Below, piece by piece: positions 1-7,756 of a stretch of DNA of 64,000 nt; the stretch's first letter is position 1, and each line of letters starts with the position of its first letter. The DNA is from an uncultured Paraprevotella sp. (GTDB lineage: Bacteria; Bacteroidota; Bacteroidia; Bacteroidales; Bacteroidaceae). The notes under the pieces were generated by a model. That model saw nothing but the letters and a program-made list of their open reading frames with translations. It did no database searches and was not told the origin of the DNA. The stretch covers positions 372,001-436,000 of the forward strand of contig CALULA010000001.1 of assembly GCA_944321365.1 (NCBI GenBank), read 5' to 3'. The translations under genes and the position numbers were made by a program.

Positions 1-1
1 T

Positions 2-265
2 ATTCTGATGAGAAAATTGCGTCAGGCAGCCAAGGATACAGGAATACGCCAGGTGGCTGTGGCCGGTGGCGTGTCGGCCAACAATGGATTGCGCAACGCC
101 TTCCGCGAACATGCCGCGAAATACGGCTGGCACATCTTCATCCCGAAATTCAGCTATACGACAGACAATGCTGCAATGATAGCCATTACGGGCTATTTTA
201 AGTATCTTGACAAGGACTTCTGTCCGATAGATCTGTCCGCCTATTCAAGAGTAACATTAAAATAA
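2..265 (+). CDS. tsaD: tRNA N6-adenosine threonylcarbamoyltransferase TsaD, C-terminal end (partial)
   Basis: This is the last 87 codons of a gene that begins before the window. TsaD is the catalytic subunit that transfers the threonylcarbamoyl group to A37 of tRNAs reading ANN codons. The visible part carries two hallmarks of the family C-terminus: VAGGVSANNGLR, from the ATP/metal-binding lobe, and the TDNAAMIA box near the end. The reading frame is open from base 2 and stops at 263-265. cinA follows 8 bp later on the same strand, so the two are probably co-transcribed. The N-terminal metal-binding histidines lie outside the window. Confidence 0.93.
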   Translation: MLMRKLRQAAKDTGIRQVAVAGGVSANNGLRNAFREHAAKYGWHIFIPKFSYTTDNAAMIAITGYFKYLDKDFCPIDLSAYSRVTLK

Positions 266-273
266 ATGGATAT

Positions 274-780
274 ATGATGAATGTAGAAGCTAAGATTATA
301 AGTCGTGAGATCAGCCCGCTCTTGTGGAAAGCCGGAGAAACACTTTGTACGGCTGAGAGTTGTACGTCCGGACAGATTTCGGCTGCCATTACCAGTGTTC
401 CGGGAAGTTCCACTTATTTCAAGGGAGGGATCATTTGTTATACGAATGAGATAAAGACGCGCTTCCTTGGCGTTCCGTCGGAACTGTTGGAAGAAAAAGG
501 CGCCGTTAGCGAAGAAGTAGTACGCGCCATGTTCGATGGCGCTCTTAAATCGATGGATACCACCTATGCTATTGCCATTACCGGTTATGCCGGTCCGGGC
601 GGAGGCGATGAGGCTCCTGTGGGTACCATCTGGATTGCAGTGGGCGACAAAGATGAAGTCGTGGTGGAAAAACTGGAGGGTGACGACGGGCGTGACATGA
701 ATCTGGCTAAAGCGACCTTGGTAGCCTTGCAGCTGTTGCTTGATTTGCTTAAAAAACGTCATCCGTCAGAAGAAGAGTGA
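274..780 (+). CDS. cinA: CinA C-terminal domain protein (nicotinamide-nucleotide amidase type)
   Basis: A 168-residue protein made only of the CinA C-terminal (PncC-like) domain, which in characterised members deamidates nicotinamide mononucleotide for pyridine nucleotide recycling. Visible motifs are TAESCTSG near the N-terminus, containing the catalytic serine/threonine region, and ITGYAGPGGG in the middle. The N-terminal molybdopterin-binding-like domain of full-length CinA (about 400 residues) is absent, as is common in Bacteroidales. Two ATG codons are adjacent at 274 and 277, and either could be the start. The protein is cytoplasmic. It lies 8 bp after tsaD. Confidence 0.88.
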   Translation: MMNVEAKIISREISPLLWKAGETLCTAESCTSGQISAAITSVPGSSTYFKGGIICYTNEIKTRFLGVPSELLEEKGAVSEEVVRAMFDGALKSMDTTYAIAITGYAGPGGGDEAPVGTIWIAVGDKDEVVVEKLEGDDGRDMNLAKATLVALQLLLDLLKKRHPSEEE

Positions 781-797
781 TTTTTTACTGAAAATAC

Positions 798-828
798 TTG
801 TTTGTTTGGTTTTTAAGTACTAATTTTG
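798..828 (+). promoter_or_regulatory. Promoter of the rpmB-rpmG operon
   Basis: The Bacteroides-type -7 element TAATTTTG is at 821-828, with a TTG at 798-800, 20 bp upstream. It lies between the cinA stop and the L28 start, 51 bp before the ATG. Confidence 0.7.
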
Positions 829-878
829 CACTCTGTTTGAAGGAAGCTAATAGAAATAAACGAAAAAGGAAGATAGAA

Positions 879-1139
879 ATGTCTAAGATTTGTCAAATTA
901 CCGGTAAGAAAGCCATGGTAGGCAACAACGTTTCCCATTCAAAGCGTCGTACAAAGAGACGGTTTAATGTGAACTTGTTTACGAAGAAGTTTTATTATGT
1001 AGAGCAGGATTGCTGGATAAGTCTGAACATCAGTGCCGCAGGATTGCGCTATATTAACAAGGTGGGCCTTGACGCTGCGCTGATAAATGCCGTAGAAAAA
1101 GGCTATTGTGATTGGAAAAGCATTAGAGTAATTGCATAA
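879..1139 (+). CDS. rpmB: 50S ribosomal protein L28 (bL28)
   Basis: An 86-residue basic protein beginning [20 protein letters not shown], the usual L28 start. An in-frame ATG at 798 would lengthen it, but that extension covers the promoter region and does not look like L28, so 879 is chosen. bL28 is a large-subunit protein. It heads a three-gene ribosomal transcript with rpmG 19 bp downstream and a DUF4295 gene after that. This cluster is conserved in Bacteroidota. Confidence 0.95.
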   Translation: MSKICQITGKKAMVGNNVSHSKRRTKRRFNVNLFTKKFYYVEQDCWISLNISAAGLRYINKVGLDAALINAVEKGYCDWKSIRVIA

Positions 1140-1158
1140 TTAAAGGAGAGTAGGACTT

Positions 1159-1347
1159 ATGGCAAAGAAGGCTAAAGGCAATAGAGTGCAGGTTATTCTG
1201 GAATGCACTGAAATGAAAGAAAGCGGTCTTCCCGGAACATCTCGCTATGTAACGACGAAGAACAGGAAAAATACGCCCGAAAGAATGGAGCTGAAGAAGT
1301 ATAATCCGATTCTGCGGAGAATGACAATTCATAAAGAAATCAAATAA
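1159..1347 (+). CDS. rpmG: 50S ribosomal protein L33 (bL33)
   Basis: A 62-residue basic protein, [20 protein letters not shown] and so on, with the family features [24 protein letters not shown]. The paired CxxC zinc-ribbon cysteines of the C+ form are missing: only one Cys (in LECTE) is present, so this is the zinc-independent type. It sits 19 bp after rpmB and 14 bp before the DUF4295 gene, and is clearly co-transcribed. Confidence 0.95.
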   Translation: MAKKAKGNRVQVILECTEMKESGLPGTSRYVTTKNRKNTPERMELKKYNPILRRMTIHKEIK

Positions 1348-1361
1348 ATATTTAGGATACT

Positions 1362-1520
1362 ATGGCAAAGAAAACAGTGGCAACTCTCCAGACTGGTAAA
1401 ACAGATGGGCGTTCCTACACAAAAGTTATCAAGATGGTGAAGAGTCCCAAGACCGGTGCTTATATCTTTGATGAGCAGATGGTACCTAATGAGGCTGTAA
1501 AGGATTTCTTCAAGAACTAA
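1362..1520 (+). CDS. DUF4295 family small protein
   Basis: A 52-residue basic protein beginning MAKKTVATLQTGKTDGRSY and ending EAVKDFFKN. It matches the small Bacteroidota-specific DUF4295 family, which occurs directly after rpmB-rpmG. Its function is unknown. The position in a ribosomal operon, the size and the high lysine content suggest a ribosome-associated role, which is inference. The start ATG at 1362 is preceded by the A+T-rich stretch typical of the phylum. An intrinsic terminator follows 26 bp after the stop. Confidence 0.88.
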   Translation: MAKKTVATLQTGKTDGRSYTKVIKMVKSPKTGAYIFDEQMVPNEAVKDFFKN

Positions 1521-1546
1521 GAACGATAAAATAATCAACTACAAAT

Positions 1547-1579
1547 AATCCCTTCCACTTCCAATGGAGGGGATTTTTT
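1547..1579 (+). terminator. Intrinsic terminator of rpmB-rpmG-DUF4295
   Basis: An 11-bp stem (one G-U pair), 1547-1557 with 1565-1575, has a 7-nt loop and runs into six T at 1574-1579. It closes the ribosomal protein transcript. Confidence 0.85.
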
Positions 1580-1612
1580 GTATCTCTATGCCTGAATTAA
1601 AAAAACTTATGC

Positions 1613-1620
1613 TATCTTTG
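1613..1620 (+). promoter_or_regulatory. Promoter -7 element of ftsY
   Basis: TATCTTTG matches TAnnTTTG and lies 31 bp before the ftsY ATG, just after the upstream terminator. Confidence 0.65.
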
Positions 1621-1650
1621 TGCTTGTATAGTACATTAAATAAAAGGTAT

Positions 1651-2607
1651 ATGGGAATCTTCAGTTTTTTCTCGAAAGAAAAAAAAGAAACACTTGACAA
1701 AGGGCTGGAAAAGACAAAAGAAAGTTTTTTTGGCAAGCTGACACGCGCCGTAGCCGGAAAGTCCAAGGTGGACGATGAAGTGCTAGACAATCTGGAAGAA
1801 GTACTCGTCACATCGGATGTAGGCGTGGATACGACCCTGAATATCATCGACAGGATACAGAAGCGTGTGGCAAAAGATAAATATGTTACGACAAACGAGC
1901 TGAACGAGATCTTACGGGATGAAATCGCTTCGCTGCTGACAGAAAACAATTCGGAGGATACTGAAGGCTTTGTTATACCAGAGGGCAGAAAGCCCTATGT
2001 GATAATGGTCGTGGGTGTGAATGGAGTAGGGAAAACGACTACAATAGGGAAATTGGCTTATCAGTTCAAGAAAGCCGGGAAAAAAGTCTATCTTGGGGCC
2101 TCGGATACCTTTCGGGCGGCGGCAGTAGAACAGTTGGTGATATGGGCCGAGCGCGTCGGTGTGCCTATAGTGAAGCAACAGATGGGAAGTGATCCGGCTT
2201 CAGTGGCTTTTGACACGCTGAGCTCGGCTGTGGCCAATGGTGCGGATGTGGTGCTGATAGATACGGCGGGGCGTCTGCATAACAAGAAAGGTCTGATGGA
2301 TGAATTGTCCAAAATAAAGAGAGTAATGCAAAAAGTCATTCCGGATGCCCCCCACGATGTCATGCTTGTGCTGGATGGAAGTACCGGACAGAATGCTTTT
2401 GAACAGGCCAAACAGTTCACTTTGGCTACGGAAGTGACCAGTATGGCTATCACTAAGTTGGATGGAACGGCCAAAGGGGGCGTTGTGATCGGCATATCCG
2501 ACCAGTTCAAAATTCCGGTCCGTTATATCGGGTTAGGTGAGGGAATGGAAGATTTGCAGCCGTTTAACCGCAGAGAGTTTGTAGATTCTCTGTTCGGGAA
2601 AAAGTGA
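1651..2607 (+). CDS. ftsY: Signal recognition particle receptor FtsY
   Basis: A 318-residue SRP-family GTPase that docks the SRP-ribosome complex at the inner membrane for co-translational insertion. It has a short charged N-terminal segment, then the NG domain. The P-loop GVNGVGKT is at residues 122-129, DTAGR at about 204-208, and TKLDG at about 268-272. ATG 1651 gives the normal start MGIFSFFSKEKK; an upstream in-frame ATG at 1564 lies inside the terminator and promoter and is rejected. The acidic A domain is almost absent, as in other Bacteroidota FtsY. It has its own promoter, and rimO follows 33 bp downstream. Confidence 0.95.
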   Translation: MGIFSFFSKEKKETLDKGLEKTKESFFGKLTRAVAGKSKVDDEVLDNLEEVLVTSDVGVDTTLNIIDRIQKRVAKDKYVTTNELNEILRDEIASLLTENNSEDTEGFVIPEGRKPYVIMVVGVNGVGKTTTIGKLAYQFKKAGKKVYLGASDTFRAAAVEQLVIWAERVGVPIVKQQMGSDPASVAFDTLSSAVANGADVVLIDTAGRLHNKKGLMDELSKIKRVMQKVIPDAPHDVMLVLDGSTGQNAFEQAKQFTLATEVTSMAITKLDGTAKGGVVIGISDQFKIPVRYIGLGEGMEDLQPFNRREFVDSLFGKK

Positions 2608-2640
2608 TGTTGCTGTATAATTCATTAAATTGATATTGTT

Positions 2641-3942
2641 TTGCGGAAAAATACGATAGATGTCATAACATTGGGCTGCTCCAAGAATCTGGTAGATTCG
2701 GAGAAACTGATGCGTCAGCTTGAGGCTAATGGCTATAAGGTGACACATGATGCGGAACATCCTGATGGCGAGATAGCTGTGATTAATACGTGCGGATTCA
2801 TTGGTGATGCCAAGGAAGAAAGCATTAATATGATACTGGAATTCTGCCAGGCTAAGGAAGAAGGGCGTCTGAAAAGGCTATATGTGATGGGATGTCTCTC
2901 AGAACGCTATTTGAAAGAGCTGGGTGAGGAAATTCCTCAAGTGGATAAGTTTTACGGGAAGTTCGATTGGGACGCGTTGGTAACGGATTTAGGCAAAGCT
3001 TATTGCCAGAACCTACGGTTGGATCGTAAGCTGACCACCCCCTCTCATTACGCTTATCTGAAAATATCGGAGGGCTGTGACCGTCATTGTGCTTATTGTG
3101 CCATTCCTATTATTACGGGCAGGCATGTTTCACGTCCGATGGAAGAGATACTGGATGAAGTGCAACTGTTGGTGAACCGTGGAGTGAAAGAATTCCAAGT
3201 GATTGCACAAGAACTTACATATTACGGCGTGGATCTGTATAAACGGCAGATGTTGCCGGAGCTGATAGACCGTATGGCGGGTATAAAAGGCGTGGAATGG
3301 ATTCGGTTGCACTATGCATATCCGGCCGGTTTTCCTGAAGACTTGTTCCGTGTTATGCGAGAGCACCCGAATGTATGTAAATATATGGATATAGCTCTGC
3401 AGCATATTAGTGATAACATGTTGCAAAGAATGCGCCGGCATGTGTCGCGTGAACAGACTTATGACCTGATTCGACGGTTTCGTGAGGAAGTTCCCGGTAT
3501 TCATTTGCGTACTACATTGATGGTCGGTTTCCCTGGAGAGACAGAAAAAGATTTTGAAGAATTGATGGATTTTGTCCGTCAGGTGAAGTTTGATCGGATG
3601 GGGGCGTTCGCTTATTCAGAGGAAGAAGGTACTTATTCTGCCGAGCATTATGAAGATAATGTCTCGGCAGAGGTTAAGCAGGCGAGGTTGGATAAACTGA
3701 TGGCGTTGCAACAACGTGTGTCGGCAGAGTTATCGGCGGCAAAGATCGGCCGGACTTTTAAGGTGATTGTCGACAGATGTGAAGGAGATTATTATGTAGG
3801 GCGGACTGAGTTTGATTCGCCAGAGGTGGATCCAGAGGTGCTGATTCCTTCAAGTGAAGGGGATTTATCGGTCGGCGACTTCTATCAGGTGAGAATCACT
3901 GACGCCGATGACTTTGATTTATATGGAACTTTGGATGTGTAA
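2641..3942 (+). CDS. rimO: Ribosomal protein S12 methylthiotransferase RimO
   Basis: A 433-residue radical-SAM methylthiotransferase that modifies a conserved aspartate of ribosomal protein S12. It has an N-terminal cluster-binding domain (TLGCSKNLVDSE, NTCGF, VMGC), a radical-SAM core with CDRHCAYC (Cys146, 150 and 153), and a C-terminal TRAM-like domain. The best start is a TTG at 2641, giving MRKNTIDVITLGCSKN, which matches the family N-terminus; no ATG is suitably placed. RimO and MiaB are paralogues, and the short TRAM region and the S12-type GCSKNLVDSE signature favour RimO. It is followed 14 bp later by an HU gene. Confidence 0.93.
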   Translation: MRKNTIDVITLGCSKNLVDSEKLMRQLEANGYKVTHDAEHPDGEIAVINTCGFIGDAKEESINMILEFCQAKEEGRLKRLYVMGCLSERYLKELGEEIPQVDKFYGKFDWDALVTDLGKAYCQNLRLDRKLTTPSHYAYLKISEGCDRHCAYCAIPIITGRHVSRPMEEILDEVQLLVNRGVKEFQVIAQELTYYGVDLYKRQMLPELIDRMAGIKGVEWIRLHYAYPAGFPEDLFRVMREHPNVCKYMDIALQHISDNMLQRMRRHVSREQTYDLIRRFREEVPGIHLRTTLMVGFPGETEKDFEELMDFVRQVKFDRMGAFAYSEEEGTYSAEHYEDNVSAEVKQARLDKLMALQQRVSAELSAAKIGRTFKVIVDRCEGDYYVGRTEFDSPEVDPEVLIPSSEGDLSVGDFYQVRITDADDFDLYGTLDV

Positions 3943-3956
3943 GAAAGACGAAGCGC

Positions 3957-4229
3957 ATGAATAATAAAGAGTTTATAGCAGAACTATCCCGCCGAACGGG
4001 GTATACGGCGAAGGAAACGTCTTCGTTGATGACGGTCCTTGTTGCAGAGATAACAGAGCAACTGGAAGACGAGAATGCGATAACAATCCAAAATATGGGG
4101 ACGTTTGAAGTTAAGAAGAAGCAAGAACGTGTAGTGGTGAATCCTGCAACTCAGCAGCGGATGTTGGTGCCGCCGAAGCTGATTATTAATTTCAGACCGA
4201 CAGCGTCTTTTAAAGAAAAAATGCAGTGA
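3957..4229 (+). CDS. HU/IHF family DNA-binding protein
   Basis: A 90-residue HU-fold protein beginning MNNKEFIAELSRRTGYTAKE. The arm region reads NMGTFEVKKKQERVVVNPATQQRM and the C-terminus INFRPTASFKEKM, the usual dimeric DNA-bending architecture. It overlaps nothing but sits only 14 bp after rimO and 4 bp before the HU-LysM gene, so two HU-fold proteins are expressed side by side and could heterodimerise (inference). It is one of three HU-fold genes in the window. Confidence 0.9.
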   Translation: MNNKEFIAELSRRTGYTAKETSSLMTVLVAEITEQLEDENAITIQNMGTFEVKKKQERVVVNPATQQRMLVPPKLIINFRPTASFKEKMQ

Positions 4230-4233
4230 TACC

Positions 4234-5745
4234 ATGAATAAGAAAGTGTTGCTACAGGATCTTTCCGAGAGCCTTGTGCGTCGTAGAGGGATGGACAAAG
4301 AGGATGCGAATGTGTTCGTCCGTTCCGTGTTTGATATTATTGCGGAATATCTGCAGGCGGATAAAATTATAAAAGTCAAAGGATTAGGGACGTTCAAACT
4401 GGTTACGGTGGACAGTCGGGAGAGTGTAGATGTAAATACAGGAGAACGAATTGTAATTAAGGAATACACTAAGGTTAATTTCACGCCGGATCCTGTACTG
4501 CGGGATGCGGTCAACAAGCCTTTTGCTCAGTTCGAGACGGTCGTACTGTATGAAGGTACAGATGTTGCGGAAATGGAGCGAATGGATTTCCCGGACGAGT
4601 CGGAACTGTTGGAAGAAGATGAGGAAGTAGGAGAAACGGAAAGCACAGCCATTGCAAATGAGCGTCTGCCGCAAGAGAATGTTCTTGCGGAAACAGAAGA
4701 GACGGCAACCGATGAAGCAAAGGTCGGGGCTGCACAGGTGGAAACGGAAGTCGCAGAAGAAGTTGTCGTAAATGAGCAGACTACAGATTCAATGAGCGAG
4801 CCGACGGAGGAGGCGGATGATATTCCGGTTTTAGGCAATCCGATGGACCGTATGGAAGAGGCGGAAATGGATGTGCAGGAGCAGAATAATGGGAAAACTG
4901 AGGAGGAATTGAGAAGCAAGGAGGTGCAGGAACAGTCTCAGGTTGAGCCCGAAAAACAGGAACAAAAAATGGACTCTTCCGCAAGGGATTCTGAATCTGC
5001 GGGAGAGAAACCGGAGAAGGCGAAAGAAGAAGGCAAGGTTCAAGGGCAAGATGGCATGCCGCTTTCTTCAGAAAAAAAAACGGATGATAGCCCTGAAACC
5101 AAGCAAGCCCGGTCAACTGCGATGCATGTTGCTACACAGCAAATAGAAGTACAGAAAGTAGAGCATCAGAATGTGGAGCATCAGCATATTGTACAAATGG
5201 TACCGGATAGCGGAACGCGCCGCATTTATCTGACTCCCTGGATGATTTTCTTCGTTTCGCTTGTTGTATTGGTACTGATGTCTTTCAGCTATTATTTGGG
5301 TTATAATCGTTTCTTCATGGAAGCGGATAACGGTGATGCGAAAGCTGTGTCTGCCGTCCGGCAGAACGTTAAGCAGCAGCCTGTGGCGGCGAAAACTGCT
5401 GTTCCAGATACGGTACAGGTCAAAAGAGATACCTTGCAGGCTTCATCTGCTCCGGAGGCTGGGCTTAGTAAAGAGTCGGAAAAAGCAGAGCAAAAACAAC
5501 CAGTGGAGAAAAATACTCCACAAACTCAGCTCCCTCAGGTGAAAGGTGGGGCTTATGAGATAATCGGAACACGCGAAGAACATCGTCTGAAAAGGGGAGA
5601 AACACTACGTGAAATTGCCTTACGCTATTATGGCTCCAAGAATTTCACGGTTTATCTTGTGACATACAATAACATTGTCAACCCTGACTTGGTCCCGGAA
5701 GGCATGTTGTTGAAAATTCCGGAGCTGAAATTAAAACACCGTTAA
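4234..5745 (+). CDS. Membrane-spanning HU-LysM fusion protein
   Basis: A 503-residue protein with an unusual domain order. Residues 1 to about 95 form an HU fold (KGLGTFKLVTVDSRESVDVN, then VNFTPDPVLRDAVNKPF). Residues about 100-330 are acidic and Glu/Gln/Thr-rich, probably disordered. A single hydrophobic segment (WMIFFVSLVVLVLMSFSYYL) spans about 336-357. A Lys/Gln-rich linker leads to a LysM-like domain from about 450 to the end (HRLKRGETLREIALRYYG, NPDLVPEGMLLKIP). With no signal peptide, the HU domain should be cytoplasmic and LysM periplasmic, so the protein could tether DNA to peptidoglycan. The architecture is read from sequence; the tethering role is inference. It is probably translated with the preceding HU gene. 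Confidence 0.85.
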   Translation: MNKKVLLQDLSESLVRRRGMDKEDANVFVRSVFDIIAEYLQADKIIKVKGLGTFKLVTVDSRESVDVNTGERIVIKEYTKVNFTPDPVLRDAVNKPFAQFETVVLYEGTDVAEMERMDFPDESELLEEDEEVGETESTAIANERLPQENVLAETEETATDEAKVGAAQVETEVAEEVVVNEQTTDSMSEPTEEADDIPVLGNPMDRMEEAEMDVQEQNNGKTEEELRSKEVQEQSQVEPEKQEQKMDSSARDSESAGEKPEKAKEEGKVQGQDGMPLSSEKKTDDSPETKQARSTAMHVATQQIEVQKVEHQNVEHQHIVQMVPDSGTRRIYLTPWMIFFVSLVVLVLMSFSYYLGYNRFFMEADNGDAKAVSAVRQNVKQQPVAAKTAVPDTVQVKRDTLQASSAPEAGLSKESEKAEQKQPVEKNTPQTQLPQVKGGAYEIIGTREEHRLKRGETLREIALRYYGSKNFTVYLVTYNNIVNPDLVPEGMLLKIPELKLKHR

Positions 5746-5802
5746 CTGGCTTGAAAAGTTTCTTAAATAGGGTGGTGAAAAACCTTTTTTAATAGAATCC
5801 CT

Positions 5803-5834
5803 GTTGCCATTCCGTACCAAAAAGACTAATTTTG
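5803..5834 (+). promoter_or_regulatory. Promoter of the moxR-bat cluster
   Basis: The -7 element TAATTTTG is at 5827-5834, with TTG at 5803-5805, 21 bp upstream. It is 41 bp before the moxR ATG. Confidence 0.7.
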
Positions 5835-5875
5835 AACCGTAAAAGAAAAGTATAATTAGTAAACACAAAATAAGT

Positions 5876-6871
5876 ATGGCTGAAGCGATAGACATTCGTG
5901 AGCTAAACGAACGAATAGAAAAACAGAGTGCTTTCGTGACCAACCTGATGACAGGAATGGATCAGGTGATTGTCGGACAAAAACATTTGGTAGAATCTCT
6001 TTTAATAGGCTTGTTGAGTGACGGACATGTGCTGTTGGAAGGCGTTCCTGGACTGGCCAAAACCTTGGCCATAAAGACTTTGGCCTCGCTGATTGACGGA
6101 AAGTTCAGCCGAGTGCAGTTCACGCCCGACTTGCTTCCTGCGGATGTCGTAGGGACAATGATGTACAGTCAGAAAGAGGAAACCTTTATAGCTCAACGCG
6201 GTCCCATCTTTGCCAATTTCGTTCTTGCGGATGAAATCAACCGTGCTCCTGCAAAAGTGCAGAGTGCTTTGCTCGAAGCCATGCAGGAACGTCAGGTTAC
6301 GATCGGGAAAGAGACATTTCAGTTGCCGGAACCTTTCCTCGTGCTGGCTACGCAAAACCCGATAGAGCAGGAGGGAACTTATCCTTTGCCGGAAGCTCAA
6401 GTGGACCGTTTCATGCTGAAAGTCATCATCGACTATCCGAAACTTGAGGAAGAGAAGAAAATCATTCGCCAGCAGATTAAAGGTGAAAAGGCAAAAGTCC
6501 GTCCGATTATGGGGACGGATGAAATCATTGCAGCCAGAAACGTGGTGAGAGAAGTCTATTTGGACGAGAAGATTGAGCAATATATTGCCGACATTGTCTT
6601 TGCGACCCGTTATCCTGGGCAGTACGGACTGAAGGATTTAGAGAATTATATAGAGTTCGGCGGTTCGCCCCGTGCGTCCATTAACTTGGCATTGGCTGCA
6701 CGTGCATATGCTTTCATAAAACGCCGCGGGTACGTCATTCCGGAAGATGTACGTGCCATCGCTCACGATGTCCTGCGTCATCGAATCGGTTTGTCTTACG
6801 AGGCGGAAGCCAACAACGTGAGCAGTGAGGAAATAGTCAGCCGTATCCTGAATAAAGTAGAAGTGCCTTAA
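5876..6871 (+). CDS. moxR: MoxR family AAA+ ATPase
   Basis: A 331-residue AAA+ ATPase of the MoxR class. It shows Walker A (EGVPGLAKT, about residues 60-68), Walker B (LADEINRAP), sensor-1 region (ATQNPIEQEGTYPLPEAQ) and the C-terminal lid. MoxR proteins act as chaperone-like ATPases together with von Willebrand A proteins encoded nearby. Here it heads the genes for a DUF58 protein and BatA-E, the layout of the Bacteroides aerotolerance (bat) cluster. It has its own promoter, and the DUF58 gene starts 14 bp after the stop. Confidence 0.93.
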   Translation: MAEAIDIRELNERIEKQSAFVTNLMTGMDQVIVGQKHLVESLLIGLLSDGHVLLEGVPGLAKTLAIKTLASLIDGKFSRVQFTPDLLPADVVGTMMYSQKEETFIAQRGPIFANFVLADEINRAPAKVQSALLEAMQERQVTIGKETFQLPEPFLVLATQNPIEQEGTYPLPEAQVDRFMLKVIIDYPKLEEEKKIIRQQIKGEKAKVRPIMGTDEIIAARNVVREVYLDEKIEQYIADIVFATRYPGQYGLKDLENYIEFGGSPRASINLALAARAYAFIKRRGYVIPEDVRAIAHDVLRHRIGLSYEAEANNVSSEEIVSRILNKVEVP

Positions 6872-6885
6872 TCGCAAGAGTGGGG

Positions 6886-7755
6886 ATGGATACGAGTGAG
6901 ATCTTAAAACGAGTCCGCCAGATTGAAATCAAGACAAGGGGGCTTTCCAGCAACATCTTTGCCGGTGAATATCATTCCGCGTTCAAGGGGCGTGGTATGG
7001 CGTTTTCAGAGGTGCGGGAGTATCAGTATGGAGATGATATCCGTGACATCGACTGGAACGTAACGGCGCGTTTCAACCGTCCTTTTGTCAAGGTGTTCGA
7101 AGAGGAAAGGGAGCTTACGGTCATGCTTCTGATTGATGTGTCGGGGAGCCTGAATTTCGGCACCGTTTCACAGACCAAACGCAATATGGTTACTGAGATA
7201 GCTGCCACATTGGCCTTTTCTGCCATCCAAAACAATGATAAGATCGGAGTGATTTTCTTTTCAGACAGGATAGAGAAGTTCATTCCGCCCCAAAAAGGCC
7301 GCAAGCACATCTTACGTATCATACGTGAACTGCTGGATTTTAAGCCGCAGAGTTCCTATACGGATATAGGACAGGCCGTTGAATATCTTACGCAAGCCAT
7401 CAAGCGTCGTTGCACGGCTTTTTTGATGAGTGATTTCATTGACCGTAAGGACTACCGTACAGCCTTGACTGTGGCGAACAGAAAACATGACGTGGTGGCG
7501 ATTCAAGTGTATGACCGTCGAATGGCGGAGTTGCCTGATGTGGGATTGATGAAGGTCCGTGATGCTGAGACTGGGCACGAACAATACATAGACACATCAA
7601 GCCGCAAGGTGAGAAAAGCCCATCATGACTGGTGGAAAAACCGCCAGAGTCTGCTACAGGATTTGTTTACCAAGAGTAATGTGGATGCAGTTTCCATCCG
7701 TACGGATCAGGATTATGTGTCACAGTTGATGACCTTATTTGCAAAACGAAGCTAA
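6886..7755 (+). CDS. DUF58 / VWA-like domain protein of the Bat cluster
   Basis: A 289-residue cytoplasmic protein with the DUF58 signature (FKGRGMAFSEVREYQYGDDIRDIDWNVTA is its core; read in parts) followed by a von Willebrand A-like fold with MLLIDVSGS, a MIDAS-type metal site. ATG 6886 is preferred; a GTG two codons earlier at 6880 is possible. DUF58 proteins usually pair with MoxR ATPases and are thought to be their substrates or adaptors. The gene lies 14 bp after moxR and 1 bp before the next gene, which supports tight co-expression. Confidence 0.9.
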   Translation: MDTSEILKRVRQIEIKTRGLSSNIFAGEYHSAFKGRGMAFSEVREYQYGDDIRDIDWNVTARFNRPFVKVFEEERELTVMLLIDVSGSLNFGTVSQTKRNMVTEIAATLAFSAIQNNDKIGVIFFSDRIEKFIPPQKGRKHILRIIRELLDFKPQSSYTDIGQAVEYLTQAIKRRCTAFLMSDFIDRKDYRTALTVANRKHDVVAIQVYDRRMAELPDVGLMKVRDAETGHEQYIDTSSRKVRKAHHDWWKNRQSLLQDLFTKSNVDAVSIRTDQDYVSQLMTLFAKRS

Positions 7756-7756
7756 A

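Noticed and set aside
4384-5116. Several 70-130 codon minus-strand frames opposite the HU-LysM gene
   Set aside because: They mirror the acidic low-complexity linker and have no motifs or start signals.
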